From Litoreibacter halocynthiae (GTDB lineage: Bacteria > Pseudomonadota > Alphaproteobacteria > Rhodobacterales > Rhodobacteraceae), in NCBI RefSeq assembly GCF_004365635.1, contig NZ_SOBH01000001.1:930001-994000 (forward strand): a DNA stretch of 64,000 nt. The letters run 5' to 3'. Position 1 is the stretch's first letter. Every line of letters starts with the position of its first letter. The position numbers were made by a program, and so were the translations under genes. The notes beneath the pieces were generated by a model. The model ran no database searches, was not told the DNA's origin, and saw only the letters and a list, made by a program, of their open reading frames with translations. Shown here in pieces: positions 39,483-49,308 of this stretch.

Positions 39483-42400
39483 ATGCCCAACGTTCTGCTC
39501 ACGTTTGAAGACCTGCAAGCCGGTGACATTGTTAATGGCCAATACAACAGCAATGGGGTGACCATCAGTTCGGGCAACCCTGCCACACCTCCTATGGTGT
39601 TCGACTCTGACAACCCGACGGGTGGAGATTCCGATCTACACACCAACAATTTGGGCAATGTCCTGATTTTGTCGGAAGATGGCGACAGCAATGATCCAGA
39701 TGACAACGCAGGTGGTGGCAAATTCATTTTCGAATTTGACGAACCTTCCGAGGTCGTAAACTTCCGCGCGCTCGACGTTGAGGAGGGCGGAACCGTTCGC
39801 CTTTACAATGAAGCCGGGCAGCTGATCAAAACGGTTCAAATTCCTTGCACATCAAACAACGGCCAAGTGACCGTGAACATCAATGCAGATGGTGTTGCGC
39901 GCATGGAGGTAGTGCTGTGCGGCTCAGGTGCGATCGACAACATTTGCTACGTAACCCCAGAGGTCACGAGCGAATTGGATGGCATTGTTGAAGGCACTGC
40001 TGGCGATGATGTTATCGACGCGGCCTATGATGGTGACCCTGATGGCGACATGATTGACGCCAATGACGAAATTCTGCCGGGCGAGGGCCCGAATGACGAT
40101 ATCGTGGACGCTTTTGGTGGCGACGACACGATTTCATCGGGCGAAGGCAATGATGAAGTCTATGCAGGCTCCGGCGACGATACCGTCGATGGCGGGACTG
40201 GCGATGACATCATCTATGGCGATAGCAACTATAGCGGCGCTGGCGCAGGCACGACTGTGCGCGAGAGCTTCGAGTGGGACCTGCAATCCGAGAATGAAGT
40301 GGATACTACATTCGTTCAGGACACCGGAAATGTTGAAGTAACTTTCACACGAACGGCTGACGAGAACGATCATGACAGCTATCTGAATGATGAGCAGCTG
40401 AATGTGGACGGCATCGACGACGGCTCCGAAGTTGTCGACACCGACAGCGGTTTGACCTCTATCACCAACGGCTCAAACGGTCGGGGCGAATTCCAGTGGG
40501 AGTTCTCGTCCGCAGTTACCGATGTTGATTTCAACATCAACGACATCGACGGTGACGGCGTGGTCAAAGTGACGGCCTACGACGCTGATGGCAACGAAAT
40601 CCCCGTCCAGCTCACCGGTGGTAACAACCTGACGCTCATCGACTCGGATGGTGTGAACGGTGCAGACACCGCCAACAGCAACGGTGGATACGCGAACACG
40701 AACTCTGATTTGTACAACCTTCAGGTGAGCATTGCCGGACCGGTTGCACGGATCGTTGTCGAACATACCCAAGATGGGGGCAACAACTCGGGCGTTCGCA
40801 TCACGGACATGTTCTTCGACACGGATACCTCGGTGGTCGACAACGGACCGGACGGCAACGACACGCTGCGCGGTGGTGACGGCAATGACACCATCTACGG
40901 CGAAGGCGGAAATGACCGTCTCGAAGGTGGTTCTGGCGATGACACGCTGGATGGTGGCGATGGCAACGACATAATTATCGGTGGTGCGGGCAACGACACT
41001 GCAACCGGTGGTGCCGGCAATGACGAAATCTGGATGGGGTCTGGCGACGACACTGTTGACGGTGGCGAAGGTAACGACTGGATCCACGGCCAATCAGGCA
41101 ACGACACCCTAAACGGTGGCGCTGGCGATGACATGATCTTTGGTGAAGGTGGCAACGACCACATCGAAGGCGGGGAGGGCGATGACGCTCTGTCCGGCGG
41201 CACTGGAGATGACGACATCTTCGGCCAAGGTGGCGACGACACCATAGAAGGTGGTGCTGGCGAAGACTTCCTGATCGGCGGTGATGGTAACGATACCATC
41301 GACGGCGGCGACGACGATGACATTCTGTGCGGCAATGACGGCGACGACGTCCTGACGGGTGGCGCTGGTAATGACGTGCTGGAAGGCATGAACGACAACG
41401 ACACCTTGTTTGGTGGCGTGGGCGACGACCGTCTTTATGGCGATGCTGGCGACGACACCCTGACTGGTGGCGAAGGCGCTGACACAATCGTTGGTGGTTC
41501 CGGTCGCGACACCATTCTTGGTGGTAACGATGGCGATACGGTCGACGGTGGCACAACCGGTGACGACTACGATATTCTGGACCTGACCGGCGAAGGCCCG
41601 TTCCGCATCGTCAACGAAACCGTTGATGCTGATGGCGACAGCACTTCGGGGACGGTCGAATTCCTCGACAGCAACGGCGATGTCACTGGATCCCTGCAAT
41701 TCACCGAGATCGAGCAAATCATCGGCGATCTGGTCAATCAGGGTCCCGATGCCAACGATGACTCGGCCACGGTCGACGAAGATGACAGCGTTACTATCAA
41801 CGTGCTGGGCAACGACACAGATCCGGAGAATGATGACCTGACTGTCATTGATGCCACCTCGCCAGACGGTAAAGTGACAATCAATGCTGATGGTTCAATT
41901 ACCTTCGCACCTGCTGAAAACTTCAATGGTGACACAACTATCACCTACACGATTGAAGATGAGGCCGGAAACACCGACACAGCGACGGTCAACGTCACTG
42001 TCACTCCGGTAAACGATGATCCGGTGGCGAATGATGATGTGGCCTCGACCGACGAGGACACACCTGTCGACATTAACGTTCTCGGCAACGACACCGATGT
42101 GGATGGCGATGATCTGACAGTGACCGAGGCGACCTCGCCGGACGGTGACGTTGTGATCAACGCTGACGGCACGCTGACCTTCACGCCAGAGGACAACTTC
42201 AACGGTGAGACGACCATCACCTACACCGTCTCTGACGGTAATGGCGGCACCGACACGGCGACCGTTACGGTCACGGTCGGCTCGGTTAATGATGGCCCGG
42301 ATGCGGTAAACGACGAGAGCACCACGGATGAGGACACACCGATCACGGTCGATGTTCTGGCCAACGACACGGACCCGGAGAACGACGATCTGACAGTGAC

Positions 42401-45400
42401 CGGCGCAACCGTTCCTGTAGAGCAGGGCACGGTCGAGATCGTGGGCAATCAGGTGGTGTTCACACCTGCCGAGAACTTCAACGGCACGGCGACCATCAGC
42501 TACTCGATCACCGACGGCAATGGCGGCACGGACACAGCGATCCACGTGGTTCACGTGACCCCGGTGAACGATGCGCCAGTGGCGGTTGACGATATTGCAG
42601 AGACCTTCGAGGACGAATCCGTCGTCATCGACCTGATCGGTAACGACACAGATGTCGACGGCGATCCATTGAATATCGGCACCGTTTCGGTTCCGCCCGA
42701 GCAAGGCACAGTTGTTGACAATGGCGACGGCACGGTGACCTTCACTCCGGCCCCGGACTACACGGGTCCCGCGCAGATCACCTACACGGTGCAGGACGGC
42801 CAAGGCGGTGAAGACAGCGGCGAAGCAGTGGTTAACGTAGAGGTTATCGGCGTAAACGACGGCCCTCAGGCTGTCGATGACACGGCGACAACGGACGAAG
42901 ACACACCGGTCACGATCGACGTGTTGGACAACGACTTTGACACTGAAGGTGACGCACTAAGCATCACAACAGCCAGCGTTCCCGCGGATCAAGGCACGGT
43001 TGAGGTTGTGGACGGTCAATTGGTGTTCACACCTGCTGAAAACTTCAACGGCGAAGCGACCATCACCTACGGTATCACCGACGGCAATGGTGGCGCAGAT
43101 ATCGGCGAAGTCACGGTGACAGTGACACCTGTGAACGACGACCCGATTGCGGTTGATGATATCGAAACCACGGACGAAGACGAGGCGATCACCATCGATC
43201 TAATCGCCAACGACACAGACGTTGACGGTGATCCTTTGAGCGTCGGCTCGGTCTCGGTCCCTGCGGACCAAGGCACAGTTGTCGACAATGGCGACGGCAC
43301 CGTGACCTTCACACCTGCGCCGAACTTCAACGGCCCAGCGACAATCACCTACACGGTTGTCGACGGCCAGGGAGGTGAAGACGAAGGTCAGGCAGTTGTC
43401 TCGGTCGGTGCGATCAATGACGGTCCTGTGGCTGAAGACGACAGCGACGTGACCGACGAGGACACTCCGGTCACTGTTGATTTGCTGGCCAACGACTCCG
43501 ACGCCGACGGCGACGAGCTGACAGTCATCAACGCCACGGTCCCTGCGGATCAAGGCACGCTGGTCGACAATGGCGACGGCACGGTGACCTTCACTCCGGC
43601 GCCGAACTTCAACGGGACGGCGACGATCACGTATGAGATTTCCGACGGCAACGGTGGTACAGACATCGCGGTTCACACCATCGAGGTTGCTCCGGTAAAT
43701 GATGATCCGGTGGCGAATGATGATGTGGCCTCGACCGACGAGGACACACCTGTCGACATCAACGTGCTCGGCAACGACACCGATGTGGATGGCGATGACC
43801 TGACAGTGACCGAAGCGACCTCACCGGACGGTGACGTTGTGATCAACGCTGACGGCACGCTGACTTTCACGCCAGAGGACAACTTCAACGGTGAGACGAC
43901 CATCACCTACACCGTCTCTGACGGCAATGGCGGTACCGACACGGCGACCGTTACGGTCACGGTCGGCTCGGTCAATGATGGCCCGGATGCAGTTGACGAT
44001 GTTGCGACCACCGACGAGGATACTCCCGTCGACATCGCTGTGCTCGGTAACGATACCGACCCAGAGAACGACGATCTGACGGTGATCGAAGCGACATCTC
44101 CGGACGGCGACGTTGTGATCAATGCCGACGGCACGATCACCTTCACGCCAGCCGAGAACTTCAACGGCGACACCACGATCACTTACATCATCACCGACGG
44201 TAACGGCGGCGAGGATACGGCGACGGTCAATGTCACAGTAACCCCGGTGAACGATGATCCGGTGGCAGAAGATGATGCCTACACCACGGATGAAGACACC
44301 GCGATCACCGTCTCGCCGTTGGAAAATGACACTGATGTCGATGGCGATACGCTGACCATCACAGAGATCACGCAGCCCGATAACGGTGAAGCGGTTTTGA
44401 ATGCCGATGGCACCATCACCTACACGCCTAATGACGATTTCGCGGGTGAAGATACCGTGACCTACACCGTTTCCGACGGAAACGGCGGCACCGACACGGC
44501 GACGATCACCTTCACGGTGTCGGGCGTCAATGACGGCCCCGATGCAGTGGATGACGAAGCGTCTACCAACAACCTGACGCCTGTTGTGATACCGGTTCTG
44601 CAAAATGACACCGACCCTGAGAACGACGACCTGACCGTGACCGAGGCATCTGTGGATGTTGGCGACGTGACCATCAACGCTGATGGCACTCTGTCCTACA
44701 CGCCAGAGGCCGACTTTGGCGGTGTGGCGACGATCACGTACACAATCACCGATGGCAATGGCGGTTTCGACACGGCGACTGTCATTGTAAAGGTGAACGA
44801 CGGTATCGTTGAAGGCACGGCAGGCGACGATCTGATCGACGTCAACTACATGGATGACCCTGAAGGCGACATGATCGATAACAACGACGAATTCCTGCCA
44901 GGCGAAGGCCCTCAGGACGACATCGTGTTGGCGGGTGACGGCGACGACACTGTGCTGGCTGGAGAAGGTGACGACGACGTTTACGGTGAGGCGGGTGACG
45001 ACACCCTCTACGGTGAAGCCGGCGACGATTACCTGTCTGGTGGCGAAGGCGACGACGTTATTTATGGCGGTGACGGCGACGACACGCTGGATGCGGGCCA
45101 AGGCGCAGATCAACTCTTTGGTGAAGATGGTGACGATCTTCTGCTTGGCGGACCGGGCACCGACCTTTTGGATGGTGGCGCAGGCGATGATACGCTGATC
45201 GGGGCCAATAACGATGATACAATCATCGGTGGGACGGGTGATGACACCATCGAGGGCAATGACGGTAACGACGTGATTGACGGTGGCGACGGAAATGACT
45301 CGGTGCTGGGTGGCGATGGCGATGATGTCATCAATACAGGCGGGTCAGGTGTTCCGCGGCCTGACCTTGGCTACCCGGGATTGTTCCCAGCCGATACCAA

Positions 45401-46709
45401 CCCGAACGACGACATCGACTTTGTCGATGGCGGAGCGGGCGATGATACTATCTCTACGGGTGATGACGCTGACACCATCTTTGGTGGTGATGGCAACGAC
45501 TCGATTGATGGTGGTGTTGACAACGACACGATCGATGGTGGTGATGGCGACGACCGGATCGTGGGGGGCGAAGGCTCCGATGTGATCAACGCAGGTGCCG
45601 GAGACGATATCGTTTACGCTGGGATTGATCCCGATCTTGGTCTGCCGGATAACCTCGACATTGCTGATGTTGATGGTGATTTGGTGCCGAACAACGGCAT
45701 GGACGTAGTCAATGGCGGCGACGGCAACGACACCATTTATGGTGCCGATGACGATGACATCCTGAATGGCGATGCTGGAGACGACTACATCGACGGCGGT
45801 GTGGACGATGACACCATCACAGGTGGCACCGGCGATGACATTATCATAGGTGGTCAAGGCGCGGATACGATGTCCGGCGGCGACGATGCTGATACCTTCT
45901 TGGTCACAAGTGGTGAAGATGGCGTTGGCGATGTAATCGACGGTGGCACAGGCGGCAACGATTTTGACGTTCTGAATCTTACGGGGTCTGGCCCGCTGCG
46001 CATCGTTGGCGAAACTGTAGATGCGGACGGTGACAGCACCTCTGGTACTGTTGAGTTCCTCGACGGTGTTGGCGGTAACGTCATCGGAACGCTTCAGTTC
46101 TCCGAGATCGAAAGCATCGTTCCTTGCTTCACACCTGGCACGTCGATTGCGACGCCTCGTGGTGAAATCCTCGTCGAAGACCTGATGGTCGGCGACAAGG
46201 TTATCACCCGTGACAACGGCATTCAGGAAATCCGCTGGATTGGCGCCAAGCGCATGGACGGTCGCGAGTTGCAAAACAACCCGCATCTGCAGCCTGTCCT
46301 GATCCAGAAGGGCTCCCTCGGGAACGGCCTGCCAGAGCGTGATATGCTGGTAAGCCCGAACCACCGGATGCTGGTCAACAGCGACCGTGTTGCTCTCTAC
46401 TTCGAAGAGAACGAGGTTCTGGTTTCGGCTAAGCACTTGGTCAACCCGTCGGAAGGTGTTCAGACCATCGCGTCGATGGGAACCACCTACATCCACTTCA
46501 TGTTCGACAACCACGAGGTTGTCTTGTCGAACGGCGCGTGGACAGAGAGCTTCCAGCCGGGTGACTACAGCCTGAAAGGCATCGGCAACTCGCAGCGGAA
46601 CGAAATCTTCGAATTGTTCCCAGAGCTGCAGGGTGAGGCTGGTCGTGAGGCCTATGCCTCCGCCCGCCTGACGCTGAAAAAGCACGAAGCAAAACTGCTG
46701 TTTAAGTAA
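39483..46709 (+). CDS. Giant RTX / Ig-repeat protein with C-terminal Hint domain
   Basis: A 2408-residue very acidic protein, start set by TAGGAGACTAG. Order: N-terminal beta-rich domain (1-~165); a short RTX block (~167-250) and a beta domain; RTX nonapeptides of GGxGxDxx type (~455-695); a linker (~699-752); eleven Ig-like tandem-95/VCBS-type repeats (754-1773); a second RTX block (~1774-2155); the same kind of linker (~2161-2214); and a Hint_2 domain beginning at Cys2215 (CFTPGTSIATP) with the histidine in SPNHRML near 2294. RTX motifs bind calcium and fold outside the cell after type I secretion; no Sec signal is seen. Hint domains splice or cleave proteins, so the end may self-process. 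It is probably a surface adhesin or biofilm matrix protein. No type I exporter genes are adjacent. Confidence 0.9.
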   Translation: MPNVLLTFEDLQAGDIVNGQYNSNGVTISSGNPATPPMVFDSDNPTGGDSDLHTNNLGNVLILSEDGDSNDPDDNAGGGKFIFEFDEPSEVVNFRALDVEEGGTVRLYNEAGQLIKTVQIPCTSNNGQVTVNINADGVARMEVVLCGSGAIDNICYVTPEVTSELDGIVEGTAGDDVIDAAYDGDPDGDMIDANDEILPGEGPNDDIVDAFGGDDTISSGEGNDEVYAGSGDDTVDGGTGDDIIYGDSNYSGAGAGTTVRESFEWDLQSENEVDTTFVQDTGNVEVTFTRTADENDHDSYLNDEQLNVDGIDDGSEVVDTDSGLTSITNGSNGRGEFQWEFSSAVTDVDFNINDIDGDGVVKVTAYDADGNEIPVQLTGGNNLTLIDSDGVNGADTANSNGGYANTNSDLYNLQVSIAGPVARIVVEHTQDGGNNSGVRITDMFFDTDTSVVDNGPDGNDTLRGGDGNDTIYGEGGNDRLEGGSGDDTLDGGDGNDIIIGGAGNDTATGGAGNDEIWMGSGDDTVDGGEGNDWIHGQSGNDTLNGGAGDDMIFGEGGNDHIEGGEGDDALSGGTGDDDIFGQGGDDTIEGGAGEDFLIGGDGNDTIDGGDDDDILCGNDGDDVLTGGAGNDVLEGMNDNDTLFGGVGDDRLYGDAGDDTLTGGEGADTIVGGSGRDTILGGNDGDTVDGGTTGDDYDILDLTGEGPFRIVNETVDADGDSTSGTVEFLDSNGDVTGSLQFTEIEQIIGDLVNQGPDANDDSATVDEDDSVTINVLGNDTDPENDDLTVIDATSPDGKVTINADGSITFAPAENFNGDTTITYTIEDEAGNTDTATVNVTVTPVNDDPVANDDVASTDEDTPVDINVLGNDTDVDGDDLTVTEATSPDGDVVINADGTLTFTPEDNFNGETTITYTVSDGNGGTDTATVTVTVGSVNDGPDAVNDESTTDEDTPITVDVLANDTDPENDDLTVTGATVPVEQGTVEIVGNQVVFTPAENFNGTATISYSITDGNGGTDTAIHVVHVTPVNDAPVAVDDIAETFEDESVVIDLIGNDTDVDGDPLNIGTVSVPPEQGTVVDNGDGTVTFTPAPDYTGPAQITYTVQDGQGGEDSGEAVVNVEVIGVNDGPQAVDDTATTDEDTPVTIDVLDNDFDTEGDALSITTASVPADQGTVEVVDGQLVFTPAENFNGEATITYGITDGNGGADIGEVTVTVTPVNDDPIAVDDIETTDEDEAITIDLIANDTDVDGDPLSVGSVSVPADQGTVVDNGDGTVTFTPAPNFNGPATITYTVVDGQGGEDEGQAVVSVGAINDGPVAEDDSDVTDEDTPVTVDLLANDSDADGDELTVINATVPADQGTLVDNGDGTVTFTPAPNFNGTATITYEISDGNGGTDIAVHTIEVAPVNDDPVANDDVASTDEDTPVDINVLGNDTDVDGDDLTVTEATSPDGDVVINADGTLTFTPEDNFNGETTITYTVSDGNGGTDTATVTVTVGSVNDGPDAVDDVATTDEDTPVDIAVLGNDTDPENDDLTVIEATSPDGDVVINADGTITFTPAENFNGDTTITYIITDGNGGEDTATVNVTVTPVNDDPVAEDDAYTTDEDTAITVSPLENDTDVDGDTLTITEITQPDNGEAVLNADGTITYTPNDDFAGEDTVTYTVSDGNGGTDTATITFTVSGVNDGPDAVDDEASTNNLTPVVIPVLQNDTDPENDDLTVTEASVDVGDVTINADGTLSYTPEADFGGVATITYTITDGNGGFDTATVIVKVNDGIVEGTAGDDLIDVNYMDDPEGDMIDNNDEFLPGEGPQDDIVLAGDGDDTVLAGEGDDDVYGEAGDDTLYGEAGDDYLSGGEGDDVIYGGDGDDTLDAGQGADQLFGEDGDDLLLGGPGTDLLDGGAGDDTLIGANNDDTIIGGTGDDTIEGNDGNDVIDGGDGNDSVLGGDGDDVINTGGSGVPRPDLGYPGLFPADTNPNDDIDFVDGGAGDDTISTGDDADTIFGGDGNDSIDGGVDNDTIDGGDGDDRIVGGEGSDVINAGAGDDIVYAGIDPDLGLPDNLDIADVDGDLVPNNGMDVVNGGDGNDTIYGADDDDILNGDAGDDYIDGGVDDDTITGGTGDDIIIGGQGADTMSGGDDADTFLVTSGEDGVGDVIDGGTGGNDFDVLNLTGSGPLRIVGETVDADGDSTSGTVEFLDGVGGNVIGTLQFSEIESIVPCFTPGTSIATPRGEILVEDLMVGDKVITRDNGIQEIRWIGAKRMDGRELQNNPHLQPVLIQKGSLGNGLPERDMLVSPNHRMLVNSDRVALYFEENEVLVSAKHLVNPSEGVQTIASMGTTYIHFMFDNHEVVLSNGAWTESFQPGDYSLKGIGNSQRNEIFELFPELQGEAGREAYASARLTLKKHEAKLLFK
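42006..42308 (+). repeat. Duplicate block A (Ig repeat 2)
   Basis: This 303-bp block matches 43692-43994 with 12 base differences by eye, all synonymous: 101 identical residues. It spans PVND of repeat 1 to GPDAV of repeat 3. Confidence 0.85.
43692..43994 (+). repeat. Duplicate block B (Ig repeat 8)
   Basis: Partner of 42006-42308. Identical residues, about 96% identical bases, offset 1686 bp, which is six repeat lengths. Confidence 0.85.
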
Positions 46710-46767
46710 AGAGTGAATCTGGGGCAGCGTCTGGGAGCGCTGTCCTAAAGGTAAAGAGTGATAAAGT

Positions 46768-46794
46768 GAGGCCCCAATCCCAGATTGGGGCCTC
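46768..46794 (+). terminator. Terminator of the giant RTX gene
   Basis: A perfect 11-bp stem (arms 46768-46778 and 46784-46794) with a 5-nt loop is followed by TGCTCGTTTGTTTT. The T run is interrupted but the hairpin is very strong. Confidence 0.75.
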
Positions 46795-46956
46795 TGCTCG
46801 TTTGTTTTAGCGAATTCAAGTCAGCTCACAAAGCTTTGACGGGGAAACTCTCGATAGCTTTGACCTAGTGACTAAAGATGAATTCGAGCTACTTTAGACG
46901 AAAAGGTGCCTCGTTTTCCTGTTGCGCCATGTCTGCTTATCCTTGGGGGATACGTT

Positions 46957-48687
46957 TTGGCTATTATCAATGGCACAGAAAACAACGACGTTCTGAACGG
47001 AACAAATCAAGACGACACGATTACCGGAAACGGTTTGGATGATACGATCAATGCTGGCGACGGCGATGATACCGTTTATGGCGACTATGGGCCCAGCGGC
47101 GCGGGCAATGGTGCGCAGGACGCGGATCCGTTGCAGCTCCAGTTTGCCAATGCCCAAAATGAAAGCGTTGACGGCACCAGCGTCGAGTATCTGAACGCGA
47201 CCACGTTGGAGGATGGTACACCGGTCAAGGTCAAGCTGACCCTACTGTCGAAGTCCAACCCGAACCTCACGGTTGACCTAACCGGTGGTGAAGGATTTGA
47301 AATTTTGCTGAACGGTGTGTTTAACGCCTCGATGCGTGGCGAGACCGTCGAAATCCGGATGGAGTTCTTTAACCAGAACACTAACGAGCCGGTGACACTG
47401 AACACGGTCGGGACATTTGGTGATCTGGATCGCGCCAGCAATGGCACCGAGAACGTTACCATCTCCAAGCAATTTGTCAGCGGCTTCGGGACCTCCCAGA
47501 ACTCCAATCTTGTTGTCCAGGATGGCGTGAACACTATCTCGGCCTCCGGCGGGCGGGATACAAATCCGTCAGATCAGAATGCGTGGTTCTCGACCCAAAT
47601 CGAAGGACAGCAATTTATCGAGTTCACCTTGACCGCACGCGGTGGGCAGACCGGCTACACGATGAATGGCAACCTGATTGAAGACGTGGTTATCGTCCCG
47701 ACCGAACCAGGTGATGACACCATTGATGGTGGTAATGGCGACGACGTGATTTTCGGCCAAGAAGGCGATGACACTATCTCAGGCGGCGAGGGCAACGACC
47801 GCGTCGAAGGCGGCACAGGTAATGACCTGATCGAAGGTGGTGCAGGGCAAGACCAGCTAAGTGGAGGCGACGACCGCGATACATTTGTGGTTTCAAGCGG
47901 GGCGGATGGCTCCGGCGACCGGATCGACGGCGGGACTGATGGCGACGATTTCGACACGCTGGACCTGACCGGAAGCGGTCCTTTACGTTTTGTGAACCTG
48001 ACAACCGATGCCGACGGCGACAGCCAGTCAGGCACCGTGGAATTTCTAGACGCCAACGGCAATGTGTCGGGCCGATTGCATTTCTCGGAGATCGAACAGA
48101 TCATCCCCTGCTTCACAACCGGCACATTAATTGCCACGCCCAAAGGTGAGGTGCCGGTCGAAGCCTTGTGCGAAGGCGACCGTGTCATCACCCGTGACAA
48201 TGGTTTGCAGCAAATCCGCTGGATCGGGAAAAAATCTGTTGGCGCGAAGGCGCTTCAGAATTATGCGCATCTGCGGCCGGTTCTGGTGCAGGCTGGATCG
48301 CTTGGGCATGGTATGCCGGAGCGCGATCTTCTGCTCTCCCCGAACCACCGCGTTCTTTTGATGAACGAGCAAGTGGACGTCCTGTTCGAGGAACGTGAAG
48401 TGCTGTCCTCGGCCAAGCACCTGTGCCAGCGTGATGGGGTGGATGTCGTAGAAGCATCCACGGGCGTGACCTACTGGCATATCCTATTCGACAATCACGA
48501 GGTGATCCTGTCCAACGGAGCGTGGAGCGAAAGCTTCCAACCCGGTGACTATTCGCTAAAAGGGGTAGGGCAGGCGCAACGAAGCGAAATCTTCGAGCTG
48601 TTCCCTGATCTAAGCGACACCGTCGGGCAATCGGCTTACGGTTCTGCGCGTTTGGTGTTGAAAGCACATGAGGCAAAGCTGCTTTGA
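46957..48687 (+). CDS. RTX protein with C-terminal Hint domain (smaller paralogue)
   Basis: A 576-residue secreted-type protein. I choose the TTG at 46957, because GGGGGA lies six bases upstream and it yields the usual RTX opening AIINGTENNDVLNG; a GTG at 46906 is the alternative. RTX repeats (1-~45) are followed by a beta domain (~50-245), a second RTX block (~250-315), the DLTGSGPLRFVNLTTDADGD linker, and a Hint_2 domain starting at Cys385 (CFTTGTLIATP), with SPNHRVLL and a C-terminus SARLVLKAHEAKLL. The Hint part closely parallels the giant protein just upstream, so the two are paralogues, but they are separated by a terminator. Both are probably exported by a type I system and cleaved outside the cell. 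Confidence 0.88.
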   Translation: MAIINGTENNDVLNGTNQDDTITGNGLDDTINAGDGDDTVYGDYGPSGAGNGAQDADPLQLQFANAQNESVDGTSVEYLNATTLEDGTPVKVKLTLLSKSNPNLTVDLTGGEGFEILLNGVFNASMRGETVEIRMEFFNQNTNEPVTLNTVGTFGDLDRASNGTENVTISKQFVSGFGTSQNSNLVVQDGVNTISASGGRDTNPSDQNAWFSTQIEGQQFIEFTLTARGGQTGYTMNGNLIEDVVIVPTEPGDDTIDGGNGDDVIFGQEGDDTISGGEGNDRVEGGTGNDLIEGGAGQDQLSGGDDRDTFVVSSGADGSGDRIDGGTDGDDFDTLDLTGSGPLRFVNLTTDADGDSQSGTVEFLDANGNVSGRLHFSEIEQIIPCFTTGTLIATPKGEVPVEALCEGDRVITRDNGLQQIRWIGKKSVGAKALQNYAHLRPVLVQAGSLGHGMPERDLLLSPNHRVLLMNEQVDVLFEEREVLSSAKHLCQRDGVDVVEASTGVTYWHILFDNHEVILSNGAWSESFQPGDYSLKGVGQAQRSEIFELFPDLSDTVGQSAYGSARLVLKAHEAKLL

Positions 48688-48714
48688 CGCGCTGACATTC
48701 TATCGCTTGGCCAG

Positions 48715-49308
48715 CTATGTCTTTTGTTCGGCACGCCAAGTTTTCCAGTCTTCCGGGGTATCCAAATCGCGCAACGCGGCGGTTCCGATTGGTACAAGAA
48801 CGGTGTCGGATTTGTGCTGTCGAAGGACAGGCTGCGCACCTGTGTCGCCTTCCAATTGCTTGAGATCTTCGAACAACGCCTTCCGGATCAACACTGGATG
48901 GCCGGCTTTGCCGTTGCCATCAGCCCCGCGCAGGATGGTAGCGAGCGGGTGGGCCTTGGCTGCCTTGATAACCTTGTCGAGGTCCGCCGTCGTAATGTCC
49001 GGCAAATCCGCCAGAACGATCAGCACTGCCTCTGTAGCAATCCCGACTAATCCGCTGCGCAAAGAATGCGATAGTCCAAGCGCCGCGCCCTCGTTGTAGA
49101 CGATGTCGATGTCCAGTCCTTCAAGGGCCTCGGCTCTGAGTGGCTTATCCGGGGGCAAGACAGCCCGCACTTGATCAGCCGATGACGCAATGCAGGTCAT
49201 TGCGCGTTGCCGGATGAGTGGAATTCCTCCGACGTCTTCCATCAGCTTGTCACGTGATCCCATCCGTGAGGATGCACCACCTGCAAGAAGAAGAATTGCG
49301 ATGCTCAA
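48715..49308 (-). CDS. MobA/MocA-like nucleotidyltransferase
   Basis: A 197-residue Rossmann-like enzyme with the NTP-binding opening LLLAGGASSRMGSRDKL and the metal site VLADLPDITTADL; GKAGHPVLIRKALFEDL matches the MocA-type substrate region. Relatives attach CMP to molybdopterin or act on related cofactors. No xanthine or CO dehydrogenase genes are near, so the cofactor is not certain. The start is a TTG at 49308, which overlaps the SMR stop (TTGA). Confidence 0.85.
   Translation of the reverse strand: MSIAILLLAGGASSRMGSRDKLMEDVGGIPLIRQRAMTCIASSADQVRAVLPPDKPLRAEALEGLDIDIVYNEGAALGLSHSLRSGLVGIATEAVLIVLADLPDITTADLDKVIKAAKAHPLATILRGADGNGKAGHPVLIRKALFEDLKQLEGDTGAQPVLRQHKSDTVLVPIGTAALRDLDTPEDWKTWRAEQKT

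Larger units (their letters stand above)
41742..44801 (+). repeat. Eleven tandem ~92-residue Ig-like repeats in the giant gene
   Basis: Each unit begins near GPDAVDD or DPVANDD, carries TDEDTPV and LGNDTD, then FTPAENFNG and TITYT, then DGNGGTDTATV and ends VND. The average unit is 278 bp. Units 2 and 8 are identical in protein sequence, while the others differ at many sites. Confidence 0.9.

Noticed and set aside
41895-45113. Long minus-strand open frames opposite the giant gene (for example 41895-42803 and 43821-45113)
   Set aside because: They arise from the Asp/Gly-rich repeat codons read backwards; composition is not protein-like and there is no start context.
40850-45950. Regular repeats that could look like a CRISPR or satellite array
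   Set aside because: They are RTX and Ig repeats with a continuous reading frame and no constant spacer pattern.
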